This document shows, piece by piece, positions 1 to 10,100 of a stretch of DNA of 64,000 nt. Each line of letters begins with the position of its first letter. Position 1 is the stretch's first letter. The stretch is taken from positions 310,001 through 374,000 of the forward strand of contig MJGA01000015.1 in NCBI GenBank assembly GCA_001910725.1, read 5' to 3'. The position numbers and the translations under genes are program-made. The DNA is from Phanerodontia chrysosporium. Its lineage: Eukaryota > Basidiomycota > Agaricomycetes > Polyporales > Phanerochaetaceae. Under the pieces are notes generated by a model. It was not told where the DNA came from, ran no database searches, and was given only the letters and a program-made list of their open reading frames with translations.

Positions 1-2
1 AG

Positions 3-737
3 CGCGGGTACGACCGGCAGCAGTACGAGTCGATGCTCGAGGAGGCCAGCAACAAGGCGGCGCGAGCACGGAAGCAGCAGGCCGAGGCGGAGCAGAAGGC
101 GGCGGCGGCACGTGCGAACTCGGACGAGGTCGCGAAGGAGACGGCGGTCACGAAGCACGCGTTCACAGTGCAGCTGCGCGACCTCGAGGCCGAGCAGGCG
201 ACGCTGTCCTCTGCGATCGCATCTCTCAAGGCTGTAGACCGCGAGCGACTTCGCGCGGACACCGAGGCGCTGCGCACGACGGTCGACGGCCTGAAGCGCA
301 CGTACGCGGCTCGCAAACGGATGCTCGAGCAGCGGCTGCAAGGAGCTCAGGCCGACCTGGAGCGGTTCGCGATGCGGGAGGTCGACGCGGTGAACCGGCT
401 GAACGCGCAGATCGCAGGACTCGCGTCCGAGGAGGAGGCGCTGCAGGCGAAGATGGCGGAGTACCAGAGCGAGGTCATGCGCGTGCACGAGGCGGTCGAC
501 CGGACGAGGCGCGAGCTGTCCGAGGCGCAGGACGCGCTGGCAGTGGAGCGGAGCCAGGCGGAGGCGCTGCTCGGGCTGATTGAGCGTCCGAGCACGGACC
601 CAGTGTTTGTCGCGGCGTGTACGAGCTCGCGGGTGCCGTCCATGGAGCCTGAAGCGTCGCCCTGCGAGTTGGAGAGCGACCTCGGGTGCTCGCGATCTTT
701 GACGCGTCTTTCGAGGAGGCGGCCTGAATGTCCCTAA
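3..737 (+). CDS. C-terminal part of a coiled-coil protein (5' end outside window)
   Basis: The reading frame is open from the left edge, so the start codon lies upstream of the window. About 190 residues are almost entirely charged and Ala/Gln/Glu/Leu-rich with heptad-like spacing, which indicates a long alpha-helical coiled coil with no recognisable catalytic motif. Such a tail suits a kinetochore, spindle-pole, tethering or motor-associated scaffold, but I cannot name the family. The last about 45 residues change character to Ser/Cys/Pro/Arg-rich. An alternative ending uses a weak 43-bp intron (about 615-657) and reaches an acidic end, FEEAA, at the TGA at 735-737 region in another frame. 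A one-base deletion like those in other genes here would also change the end. The coiled coil is secure; the exact C-terminus is not. Confidence 0.7.
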   Translation, partial: RGYDRQQYESMLEEASNKAARARKQQAEAEQKAAAARANSDEVAKETAVTKHAFTVQLRDLEAEQATLSSAIASLKAVDRERLRADTEALRTTVDGLKRTYAARKRMLEQRLQGAQADLERFAMREVDAVNRLNAQIAGLASEEEALQAKMAEYQSEVMRVHEAVDRTRRELSEAQDALAVERSQAEALLGLIERPSTDPVFVAACTSSRVPSMEPEASPCELESDLGCSRSLTRLSRRRPECP

Positions 738-974
738 CCAAGTGTCCTGAGTTGTCTTGTTCGTTCAACGTACCTGTGGAATGTCATCGATGGGAGATAT
801 CCAACTGAACTGAGGGATCGTGTATCTTTGACCGTCGCGCCAACGGACTTAGGCAATGCAATGGGCTTCAATCTTCAAGATTACAACATACATTATAAAT
901 CGATTATGGATAGCACATGCAGAGCGTGATTATACAGCAAAGCCCTAGAAGACAGAGTGAGCTATGAGCCGTTG

Positions 975-1796
975 CTATGAGCTCAATCCACGTACCCCAT
1001 TAACGAAGAGTGTCTGTCCATTGACCCATCCCGCCTCGTCTCGCGACAAGAAAGCGACGATGGGAGCAATTTCGTCCGGCTTCGGCACACGTTTCTGTGG
1101 ATGTGCGTTCGCAAAGACGTTGATGAGCTGCTCTGACTTGCCGTGCCGGAAGAGCTCGGTGTCAACGGGGCCCGGCGCAATGCAATTGACGTTGATGCCT
1201 CTGCTGCCGAGGTCTTTCGAGAGCACGCGCGTCATCTGCTCTACCGCGCCCTTCGTTGCAGTGTACACGGCGTAATTTGGCGGCACGCCCGAGTACTTCG
1301 TCGTCGAAGACGAAAAGAAGAAGACACGGGCACCTGCAGAAGATGTAGGTCAGCTTGACCGGAGTGGGCGGCTCTGGGACGTTCATTGCTCACCAGAATG
1401 GAAGTGTTTAGCTGCCTCCTTCACCATGAACAGTGGTACTTTGACATTGATGTTAAAGTGGTCGTCAAAGGACTTCTCGTCGAGTTCGCTTAGCGCGCCG
1501 TTGTTCATGAGGCCTGCGTTGAGCACGAGGAGGTCGAGCTTGCCGAAGTGCTGCACCGTCTCGTTTACGAGACGCACGCCCTCTGCGACGGACGAAACGT
1601 CGGCCCGCATTGCGACGGCCTTGCCCTTGCCCTCGGTGTTGATCTCCTGCACCACGTCCTCGGCTGCCTGTGCGCTGCCGAAGTAGTTGATGACGACCGA
1701 CGCGCCGTCGGTAGCAAGCCGTCTGGCAATGGACGCGCCGATGCCGCGAGAGGAGCCGGTGACGATAGCGACTTTTCCTGAGAGTGGGAGCGACAT
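975..1796 (-). CDS. Short-chain dehydrogenase/reductase (3-oxoacyl-ACP reductase-like)
   Basis: Two exons on the minus strand, 1796-1394 and 1333-975, with a 60-bp GT-AG intron, encode 253 residues, a normal length for a classical SDR. The N-terminus carries the Rossmann cofactor motif TGSSRGIG, followed by the NAG motif (VLNAGL) and the catalytic Tyr and Lys in YTATK at about residues 158-162, with Ser about 144 before them. The C-terminus has the FLSRDEAGWVNGQ pattern and final strand typical of FabG-like enzymes. Fungal members of this group reduce carbonyls with NAD(P)H. The substrate cannot be told from sequence: fatty-acid-like, quinone or secondary-metabolite carbonyls are all possible. 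There is no signal peptide, so it is probably cytosolic. The start codon at 1796 gives the standard short lead-in to the glycine motif. Confidence 0.93.
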
Positions 1797-1875
1797 TGCG
1801 AGAGAGGGGTAAAAGGTGCTTGAGTGAGTTGGTAGTGTGAGGTACGATGAGAACTCCTGGGTCGCCTGGGGCAGT

Positions 1876-1882
1876 CTTTATA
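1876..1882 (-). promoter_or_regulatory. TATA box of the SDR gene
   Basis: TATAAAG lies on the minus strand about 80 bp upstream of the SDR start codon, at a sensible distance for a fungal core promoter. The call rests on motif and spacing only. Confidence 0.45.
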
Positions 1883-3585
1883 GCCGCACATACCGCCGGC
1901 ACATCCCACAGCGATCCCGTATGCCCTGTCAAAAGGGTCTTGGATGACGAAGCTAAGGGGCGACCAGGCAAAGGCGGATCGCAATGTGGGCCTCGCAGGC
2001 GCCGACGCCCGCCTCGAGACCGGTGTCTTTGGCATGTACAGTGCGTGTTCTCTCGGCTGGGAGCGGGATTGAATGCGGCGTTCCACGGTTGCATGAGATA
2101 CCGATAGCCAATTCGGAGGACCCACAACCTCAAGCCGCGTTTAAGCCCGATACTGGCCTCGGTGCCGGAAGGACCACTCTGGCTCTAGCATGTCAATGCG
2201 GATGTAAATCCCTCGAGCACTCCTCTATCGAAGCGTATTTGCTGCCTTGTAGATTCCCCTGTGCACAATATATCTGTGGGCGAAAGATGCAGCGTCTTAC
2301 ATGGATCAGAGACTTGACTTACTGCACATACGAACAACTGTCATTAACTGCTGATTCCTACGCACAGTCACAAAAAGACCACAAAGGAAGCTCCGACTGC
2401 TCAGTACTCAGAGAGCTACTAGAGGTTCTGCAGGACTGTCAGAAGAGAGGGTGAGCGAGTGGGTACTATGGGTTGTACAAGGATGAACAGTTCTCCGACC
2501 CACTCGGGGTCCGACACGACAGTCACGTGAGGCGCTCATCGGGGGAATTGCGACCGCTGGTAGTACCGGGGTTGGCTGCACCACCTTTTCCGCGTAGAGT
2601 CGACGGCATATGCAGCGAAATCTTTCGGCTCGTCTAGCTCTCCCCCAGCATCGAGGATTTGATTGCAACGTCTGGCGTTGCGACCCGAATGTGCAATCAC
2701 GACATGGGTTCAGAACTTCGAAGTGCAGTGCATGATGCCTCTGACTAGTTCAGCCCAGCTATACACGGTCATCATCTAGACACGTCCATCCTATGCTTCA
2801 AACCTCGCTCAAGGTAGCTAGCACTGCTCTTCTTGTCCCGGACGTAACTCACTCTCATTTCGTTCAGGAGTTCGCACGCCTCCTAGTCGTGCGGGGCAAG
2901 GTGTTCCTCCATTGAAGCGACTATGCAACAAGAGTCGTGGCAGTCTTTGAGTCTGAAGATGCGCACGTCTACTGTCACGACGTTCAGTGACGTTCATTAT
3001 ATAGGATGTGGGCTGCCAAGAGGTTCCACAACGTGCCGCTCCGTTGAACATGATGCATGACAGGCAACGGTACGTGCCTATTGCTGCCACGCATGCATGA
3101 ATTGTGGACAAGTGACACAGAGACACGTTCACGGCCCGCGTATCCAACAGCTGAACTGAAAGAAAGCGTATGAACCTCCTGGAAGACACTCAAATACATG
3201 TCTCACCACTTGGTGCAATAGGGCACACGGTCCGCTGATGCCTCGTCCACCGTCGAGGTCGCTCACGAGTAGCAAAGCTGTCTGCGACAACTCCCCGAGG
3301 ACGCGCCTTCGCACGTATGCGGATCATCACCGAGCTGTGTTTGTTCTCGTGCAATCCCCGGGGCCGGCTTGGCACGGTCTTGGCGCGCTGCATACGCTGT
3401 GCAGCCTCGACAACTGTATTGCGCCCTCGTCAATATCCTCGTCAAATTGGCTGGGCACGGCCCCGTCAATGCGTTTGCGCAGGCCTCGAATCGCATATCC
3501 TCGGAAGCGCAGGACACACTTCGCGGCGAAATGTGCGCTGCAACAGTTCCTGGCGTGACCAGCAGCCGTGCAGGCCCAGCACGCA
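1883..3585. other. Intergenic region between SDR and xylanase genes
   Basis: No reading frame here shows domain motifs or joins through plausible splice sites. The 3' part is the xylanase promoter. It contains a CCCCGGGG palindrome near 3357-3364 that overlaps the CreA/Cre1 carbon-repressor core (SYGGRG), which would fit carbon catabolite repression of a xylanase. This is only a motif match. Confidence 0.5.
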
Positions 3586-3591
3586 TATATA
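3586..3591 (+). promoter_or_regulatory. TATA box of the xylanase gene
   Basis: TATATA lies about 60 bp upstream of the xylanase ATG at 3650. Strong TATA boxes are common in highly expressed secreted-enzyme genes of fungi. Confidence 0.6.
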
Positions 3592-3649
3592 GCAGGGCGC
3601 GCGCGGTGGTGCACGGCCGGTCTTGCTCGCTGCACGATACAAGACATTC

Positions 3650-5398
3650 ATGAAGCACCTCGCCGCCCTCGTTGCCCTCGCCACCACCCTCGCCGGGTCC
3701 GCGCACGCCGTCGCGGTCTGGGGCCAATGTACGCACTGCACGCCCCGCCACACGCGCTTGACACACTGACGTTTCTGCGCAGGCGGCGGCATCGGCTGGA
3801 CCGGCGGCACGACGTGCGACGCGGGCACGGTCTGCACGGTGCTGAACCCGTACTACTCGCAGTGCCTGCCCGCGAGCACTACGCAGCCGCCGCCTCCGCC
3901 GCCCCCGACGACGACGACGACGATCATCACGTCGACGGGTCCCGCGCCCACCGGCACCGGCCTCGACGCGCACATGAAGGCGAAGGGCAAGCTCTACTGG
4001 GGCACCGCTGCCGACCAGAACCGTTTCAGCAACGCGCAGGACTCGGCGGTTACCATTGCACAGTTCGGCCAGCTCACCCCGGAGAACTCGATGAAGTGGG
4101 ATGCGGTACGTCTTTCTGTGGCTCGTGAAACGTGCGGGTCGCTGATTGTGTCTTTAGACGGAGAGTAAGTTGTGCTGAGGCGGCCTAGTCGATATCCGTT
4201 GCTGAGCTGGCGTGCAGACACACGTGGCGTCTTCACGTTCTCGCAGGCGGATGCCCTTGTGGCGTACGCCCAGCAGAATAACATGCTTGTTCGCGCTCAT
4301 ACTTTGGGTAAGCGTATACCGGCAGATGTCCTAGCCATCTATCGCTGATCGCATCTTCTCTAGTCTGGCACTCGCAGCTGCCGTCATGGGTGGGAAACAG
4401 TTCTGTTTGTATCTGAAATGCGATTTACCGGGTGCTCTAGGTGTCTGCTATCAACGACAAGGCGACGCTGACGTCTGTCATCCAAAACCACATCAAGAAC
4501 GTTGCTGGCCGCTATGCTGGCAAAGTCCGCTCTTGGGTAAGCACTGAACCAGGTCGTCATGTCGCTTGTCTCCGTGCTGACAGCGACTCTGTAGGACGTC
4601 TGCAATGAGATCTTCAACGAGGACGGCACCTTCCGCTCGTCGGTCTTCTACAACGTGCTCGGCCAGAGCTTCGTCACCATCGCCTTCGAGGCGGCGCGCG
4701 CTGCAGACCCGAACGCGAAGCTCTACATCAACGACTACAAGTACGAGACCGATGCACTGGCTGGTGACCCCGACCGCTGACGCGCGCCCGCAGCCTCGAC
4801 AGCGCGAACGCGAAGCTGCAGGCCGTCGTGAACCTCGTCAAGCAGGTCAACAACGGCGGCACGAAGCTCATCGACGGCATCGGCACGCAGATGCACTTGA
4901 GCGTGCGTCCCCAATGTTCCGCACCTAGAGTGATGGGCCGCTGACGCGCTGTGATAGGCCGGCGGTGCGGGCGGCGCACAGGCGGCGCTGCAACTCGCTG
5001 CCACCGCGGGCGTCGAGGTTGCGATCACCGGTGAGCCTTATCGTGTTCTCACCCGTGGCCATCTGCTGCCGCCGCTGACCCGGATCTGGCAGAGCTCGAC
5101 ATCGTCAACGCCGTGAGTATTGTCCGTGTCCGTGTCCGCTGCAGCTCGGTGACAGGTGTGCACAGGCCCCTAACGACTACGTCGCCGTCGTCAAGGCCTG
5201 CCTCGCGGTCCCCGCGTGCGTCGGCATCACGAGCTGGGGCGTCCGCGATCCGGTGCGTGGCTCGTTGCGGCCGTGTCCCGTAATGCCAGCTGACGGCAAG
5301 CGCAGGACTCGTGGAGGGCGTCCTCGAACCCGCTGCTGTTCGACGCGAACTTCAACCCCAAGCCGGCGTACACCGCCGTCATCCAGGCGCTCTCGTAA
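3650..5398 (+). CDS. Secreted endo-1,4-beta-xylanase, GH10 with N-terminal CBM1
   Basis: Twelve exons: 3650-3728, 3783-4105, 4158-4164, 4218-4307, 4364-4389, 4441-4536, 4595-4740, 4794-4902, 4958-5030, 5093-5112, 5166-5252, 5306-5398. They join in frame to 382 residues. A signal peptide (about 1-20) is followed by a fungal cellulose-binding module (about 21-57; WGQCGGIGWTG start and conserved Cys), a Pro/Thr linker, then a GH10 barrel. The acid/base Glu lies in DVCNE (about 212) and the nucleophile Glu in TELD (about 317, split by an intron). Other GH10 landmarks are [21 protein letters not shown] and the C-terminal GITSWGV. It hydrolyses internal xylan bonds outside the cell, with the CBM1 anchoring it to cellulose. 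Exon 3 is only 7 nt, but without it the conserved WDATE is lost. Confidence 0.96.
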
Positions 5399-6238
5399 GC
5401 CGGCGTCGGCGCTGCGGACGTGTGCTCGTTTTCGCACCTCCCTTGTACTTCTTGCGTTTGAAAATGACTTTTGTGCCTCATTGTGCGGATCTGCGGCCGG
5501 AGGTGCAAAGTTAATTGTGAGGAGGCGCCCCGGGGCAAAGAATAGTGTGACGGGGCGAGTCGCACGCGACCTGATTCGATTGCTCTTGACGACATCTGAA
5601 ATAAGAGTGGTGCTTTGTTGTCACACCGGCGTGGCTCTGATAGAGTGGCCCAAGGGTGCGCCGCTCGGCGGCGAGCATCGACGCTCTCACAAGTCGAGTT
5701 CTGCGCAGCTCGAGGGGAGAGTTGGAGGAGGGCGTCGCAGGCATCGGTGTGATGCCGCGGTCGGCCGAGTCGAACGATGCACGGTGGGGAGCCAGCGCAA
5801 TCTAGACATTCCTGGCGGGGCATACCCACGTCCCGGAGGCACTCGCGCTGGCCACGAAAAACTGGCAAAGTTCTGCGCTATCTTCACATCGCGGTCCGCG
5901 AAACTGTCGCCCGGACGGGTGTGCCTTGCACACGGGGGCACGGCAATGCCGCGTGCCGGGCCATCGATCCATGTTCACGCCTGGCCCCGGTCGGGAACAG
6001 GACGGTCGCTTTGGGCAGCGTCCTGCGCACACGCAGCCTAACGCCGCTGCTGCGTACGGCCTGGCGTTCAGCGCCGCGGGGACGGAGGTGGGCTGGGACA
6101 GAGGCAGGTGCAGGGGCGCGGGGCGGCCGTTGTGTGATAGATACCGCGGTCGGTGCCCTGGATGCCGTGTCATGTTCCGCATGGGAGCTTACTCCGTACT
6201 GACAGCTGCTTTCCCGCATGCGCGCGGAGCTGCACATG
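5399..6238. other. Intergenic region downstream of the xylanase
   Basis: Long overlapping frames occur on both strands because of GC richness, but none shows a signal peptide, domain motif or splice-consistent continuation. I see no gene here. Confidence 0.5.
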
Positions 6239-6246
6239 TATAAATA
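6239..6246 (+). promoter_or_regulatory. TATA box of the small secreted peptide gene
   Basis: TATAAATA lies about 85 bp upstream of the ATG at 6329. It supports the view that the short frame there is a real transcription unit. Confidence 0.45.
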
Positions 6247-6328
6247 CCGATCGCTCGATAGCCTTCGGCCAGGAACGCCCCACCACTCCTCGCCCCGCCG
6301 TAAACAAAAGCAGTGCCTGGCCCTCGTC

Positions 6329-6516
6329 ATGCGCGTCCTCGCCGCACTCTCCGTCGTGCTCGTCGTTGCCCTCGCCTCGGTCCACGCCGCCCCTGCTCCG
6401 GTACGTTGCAGCCTCTGCATACTAGCATGAGTTCTCACCGATGAATGCAGGCTGAGCTACACGAAGACGTATACACGAACACCTTCTGGAAGCGCACAGA
6501 AAGCCCTCCTTCGTAG
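6329..6516 (+). CDS. Candidate 45-residue secreted peptide
   Basis: Two exons, 6329-6400 and 6451-6516, are joined by a 50-bp intron with clean GTACGT donor and TGCAG acceptor. The product starts with a textbook signal peptide (charged Met-Arg, a long Leu/Val/Ala core, then Ala-rich cleavage site about residue 20). It leaves a mature peptide of about 25 residues, which is acidic then aromatic and contains a WKR dibasic step. There is no CaaX ending, so it is not a basidiomycete mating pheromone of the usual kind. No family is recognised. Support comes from the signal peptide, splice signals and an upstream TATA box. Another frame across exon 2 is also open, so the C-terminal half is uncertain. 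Confidence 0.45.
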
Positions 6517-7179
6517 ATGTCCTCCCTGACCGGTGCGTGCTCATTTTGCTGCCTGAGAGCAAGCTCGCTCATGTCGACGCACAGGCCGTCCGCTGTTCGC
6601 CTCGTTTTGAGCATCCTATGCCTTCGTCATTCCTTATCTTCCCTCGCCATATACCCGATTCTTCGCTGTTGTCAAGACATACCGATCTGGGCGAGAAATA
6701 ATATGGACTTGCCAGAGCATCTGTAGCATATTGACGGATGTACCCAGTAGCACAATAGCATGGGGCTGGTGCCTCTTGCGACCGTCAACATTCGTTGAAA
6801 GAAATACCTTTTCGCTTTGACCTGCATCGAGTCTGGTTTGATCCTGGTATCATCGCAACAGACCTTCCCTAGCGGCAGCTGCATGCATAAGTGTGTATTA
6901 ACTTGATTCCACGCTGGATGCCACCTAGTTATGTAGAGGAACAGCCTTTGTCTCGCACTGCTGGGGAGAAACGAGCGACGTCGCACCCTGAACGTGAGAA
7001 CCGCCGCGGACAAATCACGGCACAACCAGAACCCCGTCAGGCACGTCACGGCCGGCCCTGTGTCACACCAATGTCACCCGCGCATCACGCGTGACTCATG
7101 GCGACCGTGACACCCAAGGTCCCCGCGCGTAGACGCCGCGTGTCTGGCCAGCGACGACGACCACGACCACGACGACACC
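6517..7179. other. Intergenic region and DNA polymerase epsilon promoter
   Basis: This stretch is AT-richer than the flanking genes and holds no supportable reading frame. It contains the upstream region of the polymerase gene. Confidence 0.5.
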
Positions 7180-10100
7180 ATGGCGCGCGGCTCATTTTCT
7201 GGGGCCGCCAAACGCGGCGGAGGCGGCCGCTTTTTCGCCCGCGGTGGCGGGAACGTGCACTTCAGAGGCGGGCGCGGACGCGGGAGGGGCGGCGCACCCG
7301 CGAACGGCGAGCCTGCCGGCCCACAGCGCGAAGACGACGGCACGCAGCTCGCGGAGCGCTTCGAGCAGGTGCGCCTGCAGGACGAGATTGACGAGAAGAT
7401 GGGGTTTGCGAGGGTCTCGGAGGGGCCCGTGAAGGAGGGCTGGTTGATCAACATGCACCCAGTGCGTCCCCCCAGTTTGTGCACAGCTGCACTCACCTCA
7501 AATTGTGCATGTAGACATTGGTGAAAGATGCGGAATGGCCGTCCGGGAAAGCTGCTGTCGACTTCTTTTTCATTCAAGATGATGGAGGCATGTTCAAATG
7601 CACGCTGCAGTACGAGCCATATTTTTACATTGCCTGCAAGGTGCGTGTCCAGTTCACTATACCTGTTCTGTATGCGCTGATATTGGGCATCCAGAGCGGC
7701 ATGGAGACTGTGATAGAAGAATGGCTACTCAAGAAATACGAAGGCATCATATGCCGCATTACTCGACGGAAGAAGGAAGACCTACAGATGCCGAACCATC
7801 TGCTCGGCCACCGACGCCTCTACCTGCAGCTCCACTTTCGGAACGTCTCCGACCTGCTGACCGTCAGAAGAGACGTCATGCCGCTGGCACTCGCGAACAG
7901 CGCCAAGCTCGACGCGGTCGACGCGTACGCCGAGGTCGTCCAGGCCACAGCGAACGAAGCGAGCATGTCCATCGAGGTCGACTCCGAGTGGGCCATGGAC
8001 GTCGATAGCGTCGCGCCCAACGGCCGCGGCAGCAAGGACAGAGACCCGAGGGAGGGCATCATCGACATCCGCGAGTTCGACGTCCCGTACTACCTGCGCG
8101 TCGCGATGGACAACGAGATCCGCGTCGGCCTGTGGTACGCGATCACCTTTGAGACCGGGCAGCCTGTCTTCCGGCAGCTCGTTGAGCGTGTTAAGCGTGC
8201 GGACCCAGTCGTCATGGCCTACGATATCGAAACGACCAAGGCCCCACTGAAGTTCCCCGACCAGGCCATCGACCAGGTCATGATGATTTCGTACATGGTC
8301 GACGGACAGGGCTTCCTCATTACGAATCGCGAGATCGTGAGTGAGGACATCGAAGATTTCGAGTACACCCCCAAAGAAGGTTACGAGGGCCCCTTCACCG
8401 TCTTCAACGAGGCCGACGAGGTGTGTGCTATCCTCCTACAATGCATACACGGACTCACCCGGACTTGCAGCCTTCGGCCATCCGCCGATTCTTCTCGCAC
8501 ATACAAGAAGTCAAGCCGACGGTCATGGCGACATTCAACGGAGACTTCTTCGATTTCCCGTTTCTATGCGCCCGCGCCAAGATCCATGGCATCGACATGT
8601 TCCTCGAGACAGGCTTCGCCATCGATCCCGAGGAGGAGTTCAAGAGCCGGACATGCGTCCACATGGACTGTTTCCGCTGGGTAAAGCGCGACTCGTACCT
8701 GCCGCAGGGCAGTCAGGGCTTGAAGGCGGTCACGACGGCGAAGCTGGGGTATAATCCCATCGAGCTAGACCCAGAGCTCATGACGCCGTAAGTCGCTGTG
8801 TGCTTCTCGATCTCCGACACTCACGTCTTTGCAGGTACGCTATGGAGCAGCCGCAAGTTCTCGCTCAGTACTCCGTTTCCGATGCAGTGGCAACGTATTA
8901 TCTGTACATGAAATACGTCCACCCCTTCATCTTCTCTCTGTGTAACATCATTCCATTGAACGCGGACGAGGTCTTGCGTAAGGGCTCTGGTACCCTTTGC
9001 GAGACGCTTCTCATGGTGTGTTTTCCACTACCCCGCGTGGCGCTTGCTAATGCGCCCCGTAGGTGGAAGCTTTCCGAGGCAATATCATCATGCCCAACAA
9101 ACACGAAGAGGCGCACGGGAAGATGTACGAAGGACATCTAGTCGCATCAGAGACTTATGTCGGAGGGCATGTCGAGGCCCTGGAGGCTGGTGTCTTCCGA
9201 AGTGATATCGCAACACAATTCAAGATTGAGCCGACAGCTGTACAACAGGTAGGTCTATTCATGCGCGCAGCCACGTCCCATACTGACGAAGCGTGTATAG
9301 CTTATCGACCAGCTGGATGCAGCACTGACATTCTGTATAGTCGAGGAGTCCAAGTCATCGCTCGAGAGCGTGACCAACTACGATGAAGTGAAGGCGCAGA
9401 TTCAAGCCAAGCTCGAAGAGATGCGCGATAACCCTCTACGCATGGACAACCCGCTCATTTACCACTTGGATGTTGCGGCCATGTACCCCAATATCATGTT
9501 GTCCAATCGACTACAACCAGACTCGGTGGTAGACGAGTCCGTATGTGCGGTCTGCGACTTCAACCGCCCTGGCAAGTGTTGCGATCGAAGAATGACATGG
9601 GCATGGAGAGGAGAGTTTTTCCCGGCGCGACGCGACGAGTTCAACATGATCAAGCACGCGCTGAACCAGGAGACGTTTCCTCCAAAGAAGCCCGGACAGC
9701 CGCAGCGGAAATTTGCCGACCTCTCGCCGGCGGAGCAGACCGCGCTCCTGCACAAGCGTCTCGGCGACTACTCGAGAAAGGTCTACAAGAAGGTGAAGGA
9801 CACGAGGGTCGAGAACCGCGAGGCGATCATTTGCCAGCGGGAGAATCCGTTCTACATCGACACCGTGCGCCGCTTCCGCGACCGCCGCTACGAGTACAAG
9901 GGCCTGCACAAGACGTGGAAGAAGAACCTCGACACCGTCCTCTCCGAGGGGCGCTCGATCGCCGAGGTCGACGAGGCAAAAAAGATGATCGTGCTGTACG
10001 ACTCGCTGCAGCTCGCGCACAAGTGCATCCTGAACTCGTTCTACGGCTACGTCATGCGCAAGGGCGCGCGCTGGCACTCGATGGAGATGGCGGGCATCAC

